Positions 1-8,712 of a DNA stretch of 64,000 nt are shown here, piece after piece. The stretch spans positions 124,001 through 188,000 of the forward strand of contig NZ_FQZZ01000007.1 of assembly GCF_900142185.1 (NCBI RefSeq), in the 5' to 3' direction. Each line of letters starts with the position of its first letter. The first letter of the stretch is position 1. The notes beneath the pieces are model-generated. The model was not told where the DNA came from and made no database searches. It was given only the letters and a program-made list of their open reading frames with translations. Source of the DNA: Lutimaribacter pacificus (GTDB lineage: Bacteria; Pseudomonadota; Alphaproteobacteria; Rhodobacterales; Rhodobacteraceae). A program made the translations under genes and the position numbers.

Positions 1-1311
1 GCCACGGCCTCGTCCGGTCCGCGGCGATCCAAGGTCGCCCGCCGCAATCGGGGCAATCTGCCTGAGAGCCTCCCCCGGATCGAGCAGATGATCGAGCCGG
101 CCAGCCTGGAGTGTCCCTGCGGCTGCGGCACGATGCACCGGATCGGCGAGGACCGCAGCGAGCGGCTGGACATCGTGCCGGCCCAGCTCCGCGTCATCGT
201 GACGGTTCGACCCAAGTATGCCTGCCGTGCCTACGCCGAAGGGGTCACCCAGGCGCCAGCCCCTGCCTTCCTGATCGAGGGCGGGCTGCCGACCGAGGGC
301 GCCATTGCGTATGTGCTCGTCGCCAAGTTCGCCGACCATTTGCCTCTCTATCGCCAGAGCCAGATCCTCGCGCGTTCCGGGATCGACCTTCGGCGCAGCA
401 CGCCCGCCGATTGGGTCGGCACCGCGGCCTTCCACCTTGCCCCGGTGGTCGACCGGCTCGCCGAGCACCTGAAGGGCTCGGGCAAACTCTTCATGGACGA
501 AACGACGGCGCCGGTTCTGGAGCCCGGGCGAGGCAGGACGAAGACTGGCTTCCTCTGGGCGCTGGCCCGAGATGATCGGGGCTGGGGCGGCGATGACCCG
601 CCCGGCGTGGTCTTCACTTACCGCCCGAGCCGCGCCGGCGTGAACGCGGAGCAGATCCTGCAGGGCTTCGACGGCATCCTGCAGCTGGACGGCTATCCCG
701 GCTACGATCGGCTGACGCGCCCCTCGCGCAAGGGCGGCGCGCCGATCACGGTTGCGCACTGCTGGGCACATGCCCGCCGGAAGCTGAAGGAAGTCTTCGA
801 CCGTGATGGATCGGAGATCGCCGCCGAGGGGCTGCGCCGGATCGCCGAGTTCTACCGGATCGAAACCGAGATCCGCGGCATGGGACCGGGACAGCGCCTG
901 TCGGCGAGACAGACACGCACCGCGCCGCTGGTGGCCCAGTTCGGCGAATGGTTGCAGAGCCAGCGCCGCCGGATCTCCGCCAAGTCCCGCCTCGGAGAGA
1001 AACTCGCCTATATCCACCGGCAGTGGGACGGGCTACAGACCTTCCTGCAGGACGGACGCGTCGAGATCGACTCCAATGCCGTGGAGAATCTCATCAGGCC
1101 GATCGCCCTGACGCGGAAGAACGCACTCTTCGCCGGCCACGACGAAGGTGGTCGGACCTGGGGCCGCATCGCCTCGCTCATCGCCACAGCAAAGATCAAC
1201 GAAATCGTACCCTTTGTCTATCTCAAGGCGACGCTCGAGGCGATCGCGGCAGGGCATCCCGCGAACCGGATCGACGAGTTGCTACCCTGGAACTTCAAGC
1301 CGTCGAGCTGA
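1..1311 (+). CDS. IS66-family transposase (TnpC-like), 5' end cut by window edge
   Basis: This DDE transposase catalyses movement of the IS66 element. The reading frame is open from base 1, so the protein continues upstream of the window; the ATG at 88 is internal. Visible family marks are a CPCGCG zinc-finger-like segment near the start, the first acidic residue in LFMDETTAPV, the second in QLDGYPGYDRL, the HCWAHARRK segment, and the NAVENLIRPIALTRKNALFAG block that carries the catalytic glutamate. The C-terminus ends in PWNFKPSS, like the short tail common in this family. No frameshift is seen, so the visible part looks intact. Confidence 0.93.
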   Translation, partial: ATASSGPRRSKVARRNRGNLPESLPRIEQMIEPASLECPCGCGTMHRIGEDRSERLDIVPAQLRVIVTVRPKYACRAYAEGVTQAPAPAFLIEGGLPTEGAIAYVLVAKFADHLPLYRQSQILARSGIDLRRSTPADWVGTAAFHLAPVVDRLAEHLKGSGKLFMDETTAPVLEPGRGRTKTGFLWALARDDRGWGGDDPPGVVFTYRPSRAGVNAEQILQGFDGILQLDGYPGYDRLTRPSRKGGAPITVAHCWAHARRKLKEVFDRDGSEIAAEGLRRIAEFYRIETEIRGMGPGQRLSARQTRTAPLVAQFGEWLQSQRRRISAKSRLGEKLAYIHRQWDGLQTFLQDGRVEIDSNAVENLIRPIALTRKNALFAGHDEGGRTWGRIASLIATAKINEIVPFVYLKATLEAIAAGHPANRIDELLPWNFKPSS

Positions 1312-1319
1312 ACTCCGGT

Positions 1320-1339
1320 GGGGCGTAGACGCCGCTTAC
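1320..1339. repeat. IS66 right terminal inverted repeat
   Basis: The outermost bases, read inward on the minus strand, begin GTAAGCGGCGTCTACGCCCC. GTAAGCG is the usual tip of IS66-family ends. The partner repeat is outside the window, so the pairing itself cannot be checked here. Confidence 0.7.
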
Positions 1340-1642
1340 GATCAACACGATGATGGTCGGCCTCTTTCGCGGCGCCTCTCTTCAAGCCGGTATTCTTGGG
1401 GCGGGCCGAAACCGTGGTCGCACTGCTCTGGGCAGCGCATCCTACACCGCCCGGCCTTCGGGGATGCCGGTGCTAACGACGCCCCGCCGGTCAGGCTCAA
1501 CCTTGAGCCTGACGCGAAGAGGCTATTTCCGCCGCCTGAAAACGGACCCTGACATTGGCAAGTGGCGCGTTTCGTCCGCGCCCCCCAAGTCCCGTCTTCG
1601 TCAAGCCGGGCCATTTTTTACGGCGCTGGCTGATCCAGGCGG
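1340..1642. other. Gene-free stretch between the IS66 end and the IclR gene
   Basis: No credible gene is seen. The stretch contains a perfect 11-bp inverted repeat with a 2-base centre (1490-1513) and a short tandem of CAGGCGGT just before the end of the regulator gene (about 1637-1655). It looks like scar DNA left by insertion events, but no identifiable second element can be named. Confidence 0.5.
1490..1513. repeat. 24-bp perfect inverted repeat
   Basis: GTCAGGCTCAA is followed after CC by its exact complement TTGAGCCTGAC. With only two bases in the centre it would form a cruciform or a tight hairpin rather than a classic terminator. It has no T-run. It lies 150 bp outside the IS66 end. 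Confidence 0.6.
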
Positions 1643-2446
1643 TCAGGCGGTCAGGGACTGTTGACCCATCTTCTTCAGATTTCGAACGATTTCTTCGTGC
1701 ATGATCCCTACGATCTCTTTTTCGGATCTCAAGATAACATCAGTTGGAGCGCCAACCCCGACAGCGAAAAGCCGCGAGTTCAGATGGTTAGGAAACGGCA
1801 TGGAAATCAAGCCGCTCCCTTGAACCACCTGATCGGTTGAGAGGTAATAGCCCTTGGCACGGGTTTCTGCCAACGAGGCCACGAAAGCTTTCACATCCAC
1901 TGCCGGTTTGTCGGGCGCGCGATAGGCGTTGATCCTGCGGAACAGACTGCGCACTTCGTCGTCACTGAAACGACTCATCAGAACGCGCCCGACACCTGAG
2001 TTACCCAGCGGACGACGTGTCCCGAGCGATATGTGGTGGATCGGCGAATCTTTCGGGCGGACAACTTGCACGTACTCGGCTTCGTCCCCATTCTTGGTTG
2101 CCAGAACCACCACATGCCGTGTGCGTTCCGAAATTGCCTTGAGCAGCCGGTGGATGGTGCCTTCGCCGAACAGATCTGGATTCATCCACGACCCTAAAAG
2201 CGGAACGCGCTCGGTGGGAAAATAACTCTTCTTTCGGGCATCGTGGGTCAGAAATCCAAGCTTCACCAAGCTTTTGAGCAGCGCCGAGGTACTTGACTGC
2301 GGGTACCCCAGTTCCTTGGACACTTCCACGACCGAAAGCGGTCGCTGAACTTCATCGAAATACACCAAAGTCTGACAGGTGCGCGCCACCGATTTCACAA
2401 TTTGATCGCCGCCTGTTCTTGCTGAAGTCTGATGCGCGGTTTCCAT
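1643..2446 (-). CDS. IclR-family transcriptional regulator
   Basis: This is a DNA-binding regulator of catabolic genes, 267 residues. The N-terminal winged helix-turn-helix spans about residues 14-75 (LSVVEVSKELGYPQSSTSALLKSL). The IclR effector domain follows to about residue 260 (NSGVGRVLMSRF, ETRAKGYYLSTDQVVQGSG). The ATG at 2446 was chosen because GGGAGGAG sits just upstream; an in-frame start 42 bp earlier lacks such a site. The gene lies downstream of the fused ligase gene on the same strand, but a 144-bp gap with two palindromes suggests its own promoter. It is a candidate regulator of the flanking operons; its ligand is unknown. Confidence 0.92.
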   Translation of the reverse strand: METAHQTSARTGGDQIVKSVARTCQTLVYFDEVQRPLSVVEVSKELGYPQSSTSALLKSLVKLGFLTHDARKKSYFPTERVPLLGSWMNPDLFGEGTIHRLLKAISERTRHVVVLATKNGDEAEYVQVVRPKDSPIHHISLGTRRPLGNSGVGRVLMSRFSDDEVRSLFRRINAYRAPDKPAVDVKAFVASLAETRAKGYYLSTDQVVQGSGLISMPFPNHLNSRLFAVGVGAPTDVILRSEKEIVGIMHEEIVRNLKKMGQQSLTA

Positions 2447-2461
2447 GATCTCCTCCCTTCG

Positions 2462-2479
2462 TGTGCAGTTATATGCACA
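2462..2479. promoter_or_regulatory. Palindromic operator-like site upstream of the IclR gene
   Basis: TGTGCA and TGCACA are separated by six bases, forming an 18-bp inverted repeat 15 bp upstream of the regulator's start codon. This position is typical of an autoregulatory operator, and the IclR protein itself is the obvious candidate ligand. The assignment is inference. Confidence 0.45.
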
Positions 2480-2514
2480 GCGTTCCATACGGAAGGATGG
2501 CCGCGCTTGTAAAT

Positions 2515-2530
2515 TCTGTCAACTGTTAGA
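2515..2530. promoter_or_regulatory. TCTAACA-N2-TGTTAGA-type operator over a -35 element
   Basis: The bases TCTGTCAACTGTTAGA match the palindrome TCTAACAATTGTTAGA found at 51943 in 13 of 16 positions. Read on the minus strand the site contains TTGACA, a consensus -35 for the IclR gene, although no good -10 follows at the right spacing. It lies in the 144-bp gap before the regulator. Confidence 0.4.
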
Positions 2531-2590
2531 AAACTGCCGGGGGCACGCCGCAAGCGGCTTGGGGATCAGGAAAGATTTCGGGTTCGGTTG

Positions 2591-4705
2591 TCAGTGGCCT
2601 CCTCGATTGGCGGGTATGATCACACCGTCAGCGGCGACGGCTCCCTGCCCGCTTGCTCCGACGATCAATGGATTGACATCAATGGTCTCAAGCGCGGCCC
2701 CGTGATGGGCGGCAAAAGCAGACAGTCGGGCAAGGGCGCCGGCGAGGGCGTCGATGTCGCGTTCGGGCGCGCCCCGGAATGCGTCCAGCAGTTTGCGGCT
2801 GCGGATTTCGTCAATCATACGGCGCGCTTCGACAGGTCCGAATGGTGCGACGCGGAAAGACACGTCTTCGAGGGCCTCGACAAACACCCCGCCCAGACCG
2901 AACATGACCACCGGGCCGAAAGCCGGGTCCTGGGTCACGCCGAGTATAGCCTCCAGTCCAGGTGCTGCCTGTTCCGCCACGACCAGCCCGTCGATCCGCG
3001 CACCGGGCATCTTCTCGGACGCCAATTCCAAGATTCGTGCCCCGGCAGAGCGGACATCTTCGGCCGAACGCAGATCAAGCGCGACGCCCCCGATGTCGGA
3101 TTTGTGCAAGATGTCGGGCGAGGCAATCTTCAGCACGACCGGGAATCCCATTTCTTGCGCTGCCTGAGCTGCCGCTTCGGGGGTGGTGGCCAGGGTTTCG
3201 CGCACGATCCCGATTCCGGCCTCTGCAAGCAGGGCCTTGGCCTCGATCTCGTTCACAATTCCGTCCGGCAACGGCGACAGGTTGGAGAGTTCGGGTATCG
3301 GGTCCTTTTCGCCTGCCCGCGCGAAGGAACGGGCAAAATAGCGCAATGCGGCCATCGCCCGGACTGCACGGGTCGGTTCCTCGAACACGATGAACCCCGA
3401 CTTTTCGTACGCGGCGCGCCCCTCTGGCTCTGTCAGCGAACAGAACAGCATTGGCCGATCGGGATATTTCTCGCGAATGCGCTCCAGTCCGCGCCGAATG
3501 GCTTCGTTCAGGTCGGCGACAAGTCCGACCGTCGACATGAAGATGATGGCCCCATCGATCTCGCCGTCACCAAACAACACATCCATGTTGGTTTCCAGAA
3601 GATCGATCTGGTTGACCAGCTGCGCCGTCACATCGACCGGGTTTCGGACACCGGCAAATGGCAGCACCTCTTTCAGCTTTTTCTGTGCATGATCGGGAAG
3701 CGCAGGCACGTCCAGTTTCAGCTTTTCGGCTTCGTCGGCCATCAGCACCCCGACCCCGCCCGAGACTGTCACAAGGCCCAGCCGGTCGCCCTGCATCATC
3801 GACGCGGATTCGGCACAGGCATAAGTCACATCGAACATTTCATCGACCGATTGCGCCCGGTAAACGCCGTACTGCCGGAACGCCGCGTCATAAACCGCGT
3901 CTGCCCCAGCCAATGAGGCGGTATGCGACTGCGCGGCCTCTGCTCCGACCGCGCTGCGCCCGACCTTCATCATGACCACCGGCTTTCCCCGGGCCCGCGC
4001 CAGCTCAAGTGCCTCGACCAGCCTGTCGCGATCGGTTGCCCCTTCGAGATATCCCATGATGACGCGGGTATCGTCATCCTGCGCGCAATAGGCCACGGCA
4101 TCGGCAAAATCGACATCGCAGGAATTGCCCGTCGTCGCCCAGATATTGACCCCAAGTCCGCGCATTCGAACGAGCGTCATGCAATACGAGCCGAACGCGC
4201 CGCTTTGACTGACGATCGACACGCCGCCGGGTTTTGGCAGGTGTTTTTCGACCCCGGGCGTGAATGTCGCATAGAGGTTGTGGCGCACATTCGCGATGCC
4301 AAGGCAGTTCGGCCCCACAAGCCGCATGCCGCCCTCGCGCGCGATGTCGACCATGCGCGCCTGAAGGGCGGCCCCGTCGGCATCGACCTCCGAGAACCCC
4401 GAACTGAAGATCACCGCCCCCCGCACACCTTGGGCCGCGCACTGTTCGACCGCCTGAACGGCCAGCGGCGCGGGCAGCGCGATCACGGCCAGGTCCGGTG
4501 TCGTGGGTGCCTCCGAGATCGACGGATACGCCGTCAGGCCCTGCACCTCTGGCGATTTCGGGTTGATAGGCAGGATCGGGCCGTCGAAACCGTGCCGCTT
4601 GAGAAAATCCACCGGCCTTCCGCCGATGCGCTTGGGATCGCTTGAGGCGCCAATCACCGCTACCGAGCGAGGGTTGAAAATGGCATCCATTCCATGAATT
4701 CGCAT
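2591..4705 (-). CDS. ADP-forming acyl-CoA synthetase, fused alpha-beta type
   Basis: It converts a carboxylic acid, CoA and ATP to acyl-CoA, ADP and phosphate in the cytoplasm. At 704 residues it has the full fused layout: CoA-binding Rossmann domain (about 6-130), succinyl-CoA-ligase-like middle domains (about 150-460) and a C-terminal ATP-grasp domain (about 485-700). The likely phospho-histidine is His261 in the QSHTASLAG motif. A second histidine of the ATP-grasp swinging-loop type is His534 in LHKSDIGG, and TIDVNPLIV closes the domain. AGGAAG precedes the ATG. It is the last gene of a leftward operon after CaiB (5926) and an ACAD (4729), with a 23-bp gap. The acid it activates is unknown. 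Confidence 0.9.
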   Translation of the reverse strand: MRIHGMDAIFNPRSVAVIGASSDPKRIGGRPVDFLKRHGFDGPILPINPKSPEVQGLTAYPSISEAPTTPDLAVIALPAPLAVQAVEQCAAQGVRGAVIFSSGFSEVDADGAALQARMVDIAREGGMRLVGPNCLGIANVRHNLYATFTPGVEKHLPKPGGVSIVSQSGAFGSYCMTLVRMRGLGVNIWATTGNSCDVDFADAVAYCAQDDDTRVIMGYLEGATDRDRLVEALELARARGKPVVMMKVGRSAVGAEAAQSHTASLAGADAVYDAAFRQYGVYRAQSVDEMFDVTYACAESASMMQGDRLGLVTVSGGVGVLMADEAEKLKLDVPALPDHAQKKLKEVLPFAGVRNPVDVTAQLVNQIDLLETNMDVLFGDGEIDGAIIFMSTVGLVADLNEAIRRGLERIREKYPDRPMLFCSLTEPEGRAAYEKSGFIVFEEPTRAVRAMAALRYFARSFARAGEKDPIPELSNLSPLPDGIVNEIEAKALLAEAGIGIVRETLATTPEAAAQAAQEMGFPVVLKIASPDILHKSDIGGVALDLRSAEDVRSAGARILELASEKMPGARIDGLVVAEQAAPGLEAILGVTQDPAFGPVVMFGLGGVFVEALEDVSFRVAPFGPVEARRMIDEIRSRKLLDAFRGAPERDIDALAGALARLSAFAAHHGAALETIDVNPLIVGASGQGAVAADGVIIPANRGGH

Positions 4706-4728
4706 GGGACTTCCTTTGATGTTCGTAA

Positions 4729-5895
4729 CTAGTAGGATTTTGGCAGGCCGAGGGCATGTTCCGCGATAAACGAAAGCACCAGCTGCGGGGTGACCGGCGC
4801 GATGCGGAACAGGATGGCCTCGCGAACAAGACGCTCGACATGGTATTCCTTGGCGTATCCGAACCCCCCGAAGGTCAGCTGCGCGGTCTGTGTCGCCTTC
4901 ACCGCCGCTTCGGCGGCCAGATATTTTCCTGCGTTGGCTTCATTTCCGCAGGGCTTGCCCGCGTCGTAGAGCGCGCCGGCGTGCATCGCCATCAGGTTGG
5001 CCGCCTCCAGTTCCGCCCAGCTGGCGGCCAGGGGGTGCTGTACACCCTGATTCTGACCGATTGGTCTGCCAAAAACGACGCGCTCATTGGCGTAATCCGC
5101 GGCGCGCCGAAGCGCATTCCGCCCGATTCCGACTGCTTCAGCGGCAATTAGAACCCGTTCGGGGTTCAGCCCGTGCAGGATCTGACGAAAGCCCTGGCCT
5201 TCTTCGCCGATCAGATCCCCGGCGGGGATCGGAAGCCCGTCGATGAACAGTTCGTTCGAGTCGACACATTTGCGGCCCATCTTTTCGATCTCGCGCACGG
5301 TGACGAAAGATCGGTCCAGATCGGTGTAAAAAAGGCTTAATCCTTCTGTCGGTTTCTTGACGTCCTCAAGCGGGGTCGTGCGCGCCAGCAACAGGATCTT
5401 GTCGGCCTCCTGGGCGGTTGAAATCCAGACCTTCTGGCCGTGCACCACATATCGGTCACCCTGTCGCACGGCGCGTGTTTTCAGTTTGGTGGTGTCCAGA
5501 CCGGTTGTCGGCTCGGTCACCCCGAAACACGCACGTTCATCGCCTGCCACCAAAGGCGGAAGGTATTTCTTTTTCTGGTCATCGGTGCCGAATTTCACGA
5601 CTGGGTTCAGACCGAAGATATTCATGTGAATCGCCGATGCGGCGCTGTTGCCGCCGCCGGATTCCGCAATGGCCTGCATCATGATCGCGGCATCGACGAT
5701 GCCAAGACCGGCACCTCCGTACTCTTCGGGGATTGCAATCCCCAGCCAGCCATCGCGGGCCAGCTTTTGATGCAGCTCTCGCGGGAAACCGCCTACGCGA
5801 TCGCGTGTCAGCCAGAATTCGTCGTCGAATTCTTCGCAGATCCGCAGGATCGCATCGCGGATTCCCTGCTGTTCGGATGTCATCTGATAGGTCAT
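4729..5895 (-). CDS. Acyl-CoA dehydrogenase, atypical C-terminal motif
   Basis: This FAD enzyme would introduce a double bond into an acyl-CoA and pass electrons to ETF. The 388 residues show the usual N-terminal helical domain (GWLGIAIPEEYGGAGLG), the flavin segment CFGVTEPTTGLDT, the WIST segment and the arginine-rich helix VVFGRPIGQNQGVQHPLA. The C-terminal family motif (G-G/E-T-x-E/Q-I) is missing: the equivalent region reads RIAPVTPQLVLSF. The catalytic base normally found there is therefore not visible. It lies between CaiB and the fused ligase in one operon (gaps of 30 and 23 bp). It could act on an unusual substrate or use a base elsewhere. Confidence 0.88.
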   Translation of the reverse strand: MTYQMTSEQQGIRDAILRICEEFDDEFWLTRDRVGGFPRELHQKLARDGWLGIAIPEEYGGAGLGIVDAAIMMQAIAESGGGNSAASAIHMNIFGLNPVVKFGTDDQKKKYLPPLVAGDERACFGVTEPTTGLDTTKLKTRAVRQGDRYVVHGQKVWISTAQEADKILLLARTTPLEDVKKPTEGLSLFYTDLDRSFVTVREIEKMGRKCVDSNELFIDGLPIPAGDLIGEEGQGFRQILHGLNPERVLIAAEAVGIGRNALRRAADYANERVVFGRPIGQNQGVQHPLAASWAELEAANLMAMHAGALYDAGKPCGNEANAGKYLAAEAAVKATQTAQLTFGGFGYAKEYHVERLVREAILFRIAPVTPQLVLSFIAEHALGLPKSY

Positions 5896-5925
5896 GATTT
5901 TCTCCTCACGTCTTGCAGACCCGGC

Positions 5926-7140
5926 TCAGCGGCCCGGTTCGGCCACAGTGCCTTGTTCGATTAGGGTGTCGATTTGCCCGGTGTCGTACGCGAGCTCTTG
6001 TAAAATCGCCCGGGTGTCAGCACCCAGTTCGCGGCGCCCAAGCCAGCGCAGCCGTCCCGGCGTCTTGTCCAGCTTTGGCACGGGTCCGACGACCTTGGTG
6101 TCGTCGCCCTCCACCCCAACAATGTCCCTTCGCGCGGCGATCTGCGGATCGGCCAGGATGTCATCGACGTCATAGACCATCGCAGCCACGGCATCGTGGG
6201 CCTGGAAGATGTCAATCGCCTTCTGCGCGTCATGCTGTGCCACAAATGCGCCGAGACGGTCCACAATCTCGTCCATGTGCTCCGCGAAGCCATCGAGGCT
6301 TTGGAATTGCGGCTGTTCCGCCCATTCCTTTCCGCCCGCGGCTTCCAGAAGCCGCCGCCCGGTCGCGGCACTGCCTGCGCTGATTGTGACCCATTTCCCG
6401 TCGCGGGCGCGAAACACCCCCGCCGGGGCGTAGGAATTGGGCGCCTGGAGCCCGTTTCGGTCAACCGGCAGCCCCGCGCCGGTTCGCGTCGGAACGTGAT
6501 AGTCGATCAGGCGCAACAGCGGCTCGAAAATAGCCAGGTCCACCACTTGCCCCCGGGCGCGGCCGTTCTGCACCGCATGCAGCGCCATCATCGCGCCGTA
6601 GGCCGCCATCAGGCCTGTGGTCGAATCCGCAGCGGGAAAGCCGGGGTGCATCGGCGCGTTGTCGGCAAAGCCGGTGATGTGCGCCAGTCCGCTCATGGCC
6701 TCGCCGGCCCGACCGAAACCCGGCCACGAGGCGCGCGGCCCCGTCTGGCCATAGCCCGAGATCCGCACGATCACCAGATCGGGGTTCCACTCATGCAGGA
6801 CCTCTGGGGCCAACCCTGCCCGTTCCAGAACACCGGGTCGAAAGTTCTCGATAAGCACATGGGCGTTTTCGACCAGCCGGCGCAGAATGGCGCGGCCGTC
6901 TTCACTCTTCCAATCCAGCGCCATCAGACGCTTGTTTCGTGCCAGGGTCTTCCACCAGGCGCCAACGCCATCACTGGCCCGCGCGCTCAGTACCCGCAGC
7001 ATGTCACCCTGCCCCGGACGCTCGATCTTGACCACGTCGGCGCCAAAATCGGACAGCAATGCGCCGCACATCGGTGCTGCGATCACATGCCCCAGTTCAA
7101 TCACCCTGACATCGCTCAGTGGCCCATTTTCCATTTTCAC
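5926..7140 (-). CDS. CaiB/BaiF (class III) CoA-transferase
   Basis: It would move CoA between carboxylic acids. The 404 residues carry the family N-terminus (VIELGHVIAAPMCGALLSDFGADVVKIERPGQGD), NKRLMALDWKSEDG, and VLIENFRPGVLE. The presumed catalytic aspartate is in FPAADSTTG. The GHD histidine of racemases is absent (WPGFGRAGEAM), so transferase is preferred over racemase. The start is probably GTG at 7140, because GAGG lies 7 bases upstream; ATG at 7134 is the alternative. It is the first gene of a leftward operon with the ACAD and ligase, opposite the operon starting at 7297. Confidence 0.9.
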   Translation of the reverse strand: MKMENGPLSDVRVIELGHVIAAPMCGALLSDFGADVVKIERPGQGDMLRVLSARASDGVGAWWKTLARNKRLMALDWKSEDGRAILRRLVENAHVLIENFRPGVLERAGLAPEVLHEWNPDLVIVRISGYGQTGPRASWPGFGRAGEAMSGLAHITGFADNAPMHPGFPAADSTTGLMAAYGAMMALHAVQNGRARGQVVDLAIFEPLLRLIDYHVPTRTGAGLPVDRNGLQAPNSYAPAGVFRARDGKWVTISAGSAATGRRLLEAAGGKEWAEQPQFQSLDGFAEHMDEIVDRLGAFVAQHDAQKAIDIFQAHDAVAAMVYDVDDILADPQIAARRDIVGVEGDDTKVVGPVPKLDKTPGRLRWLGRRELGADTRAILQELAYDTGQIDTLIEQGTVAEPGR

Positions 7141-7225
7141 GTGTCTGCCTCGTTCTGCGAATTTTCCGACGTCAAGCCCTAGTTTGCGGCTCTGAAAGCC
7201 TCATTCTGCTCGGAACTAGAATCCA

Positions 7226-7255
7226 TTGCGAGAACAATCGAACAACCGTTAGATC
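7226..7255 (+). promoter_or_regulatory. Probable promoter with TCTAACA-type operator for the 7297 operon
   Basis: TTGCGA (7226-7231) and TAGATC (7250-7255) are 18 bases apart and could serve as -35 and -10. A palindrome-like site TCGAACAACCGTTAGA (7238-7253) matches the 51943 operator in 13 of 16 positions and overlaps the -10. The same geometry is seen at 51943. The site sits in the 156-bp divergent region and may also influence the leftward CaiB operon. Confidence 0.45.
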
Positions 7256-7296
7256 GCCGAAACGAGCCGATGTTTTTTCACTTGACGGAGGAAAGA

Positions 7297-8712
7297 ATGG
7301 CAGAGCCAAACACGAATCGAATGACGGCATGCCGGCCCACGGTAGCCGACGCACTGGACGGGTTGTTCGACCCTCGCACCATTGCGGTGGTCGGCGCGTC
7401 CCGCACCAAGGGCAAGTTGGGGCAGGCCGTCATGGCCCTGCTGAAGAGCAACGGTTACAGCGGCACGATTATCCCCGTGAACCCTTCGGGCGGCGAGATC
7501 GAAGGCCTTCCGGCTGTGCGCAGTCTGGACGAGATTGACAGCCCGATCGACGTGGTTGTGCTGGCAACGCCGGTCGGGGTCGCGCTGGACGCTCTGGAGA
7601 CCTGCACCAGGCTCGATGTAAAGGTCGTGGTCGGGGTCACCTCGGGCTTTTCCGAAGCCGGGGAAGAAGGGCATGACAACGAAGAGCGCTTGCGCCGGAT
7701 CATGCAAGACGCGCCCTTCAGACTGGTCGGACCGAACTGCGAAGGCGTGGTGCGCCCCGCGGCGGACCTGCAACTGACCTTCAGCCCGATGTTCAACGAT
7801 CTTCGGCCTGGTCCCGTGGCCATGATTTCCCAGTCCGGCGCGCTTGCGGGCCTTATGGCGTTGCGCCTGGGCGAACGCGGCGTGGGCATCAACGCCATCG
7901 TTTCCAGCGGCAACGAAACCGACCTGACCGCAGCGGACCTGCTGGATTATCTGGGCAACGACCCCCAGACGCGGGTGGTTCTTTGCTACGTCGAGGAACT
8001 GCGCGACGGACGCCGTTTTTCCGAAGCGGCCCAGCGGCTGACACAGGCGGGGAAGCATATTGTCGCGGTCAAGGGTGGGCGCAGCCGCGCCGGGTCACGC
8101 GCGGTCCAGTCGCATACCGGCGCCATGGCCGGGGACGACCGGGTGATCAGCGCGGTCTTTCGCGAAACCGGTGTCATCCGCGCCCGTGAATCCGTCGCCG
8201 CCGTCGATGCCGTGACGGCGCTCGCCGCGGGTCGACGACCTGCCGGAAACAGGGTCGGGATCATTTCTGTCACCGGCGGGCTTGGCGTCGAAATGACCGA
8301 CTTGGCCGAAAGCGCCGGCTTCGAGGTTCCGGTGCTGGATGAAACGACGCAGACGGCGCTGTCGCGCTATGTGCCCTTTTATGGGTCGGTGACAAACCCG
8401 GTCGATCTGACCGGTGTGGTTTTGGCGAATCCCACATATGTCGGACGCTGTCTGGAGGCCGTTGCCGCCGATCCGGGCGTGGATATTGCCATCGCAATTA
8501 TCACATTTGTGCCAGATCAGCAGTTCATCGAGGCCTTGGCCGAGGCGTTCGACAGCACAGACAAGCCGATTCTGATCGTCTGGACCGGTTCGGCACGCAG
8601 CAATGCCTCGGGCGAGGCGCTGCGCGAACGAGCCGTTCCTGTCTATGATTCGCCCGCTCGGGCGGCATCGGGCCTCGCCGCACTCGCGGTCGCGACAGGA
8701 GAAGTGGCATGA
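7297..8712 (+). CDS. ADP-forming acyl-CoA synthetase, CoA-binding/ligase (alpha-like) subunit
   Basis: It is the CoA-ligase half of a split ADP-forming acyl-CoA synthetase, 471 residues. It has a CoA-binding Rossmann domain (about 24-150, VVGASRTKGKLG), then ligase domains with MISQSGALAG and the presumed phospho-histidine His273 in QSHTGAMAG. It ends before any ATP-grasp domain, which is supplied by the next gene (8709) through a 4-base ATGA overlap. The ATG at 7297 is preferred to 7270 because GGAGG precedes it. The fused enzyme at 2591 is its two-domain counterpart, so the island holds both forms. Substrate unknown. Confidence 0.88.
   Translation: MAEPNTNRMTACRPTVADALDGLFDPRTIAVVGASRTKGKLGQAVMALLKSNGYSGTIIPVNPSGGEIEGLPAVRSLDEIDSPIDVVVLATPVGVALDALETCTRLDVKVVVGVTSGFSEAGEEGHDNEERLRRIMQDAPFRLVGPNCEGVVRPAADLQLTFSPMFNDLRPGPVAMISQSGALAGLMALRLGERGVGINAIVSSGNETDLTAADLLDYLGNDPQTRVVLCYVEELRDGRRFSEAAQRLTQAGKHIVAVKGGRSRAGSRAVQSHTGAMAGDDRVISAVFRETGVIRARESVAAVDAVTALAAGRRPAGNRVGIISVTGGLGVEMTDLAESAGFEVPVLDETTQTALSRYVPFYGSVTNPVDLTGVVLANPTYVGRCLEAVAADPGVDIAIAIITFVPDQQFIEALAEAFDSTDKPILIVWTGSARSNASGEALRERAVPVYDSPARAASGLAALAVATGEVA

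Larger units (their letters stand above)
1..1339 (+). mobile_element. IS66-family insertion sequence, right-hand part only
   Basis: The window opens inside an IS66-type element. It holds the main transposase gene (1-1311) and, 28 bp after its stop codon, a terminal repeat whose outer end reads CGCTTAC, the complement of the GTAAGCG tip typical of IS66 ends. The right boundary is therefore placed at 1339. The left end and the accessory tnpA/tnpB genes, if present, lie outside the window. The element sits at the edge of the catabolic island and may mark where foreign DNA was joined. Confidence 0.8.

Noticed and set aside
1514-1642. Remnant of a second insertion sequence near 1530
   Set aside because: A few bases recall IS21-type ends, but no repeat pair or transposase fragment could be shown.
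2588-3916. 442-codon open frame on the plus strand
   Set aside because: It lies fully opposite the fused ADP-forming ligase, has arginine/histidine-rich, domain-free sequence and no ribosome site. It is an antisense by-product of high GC content.
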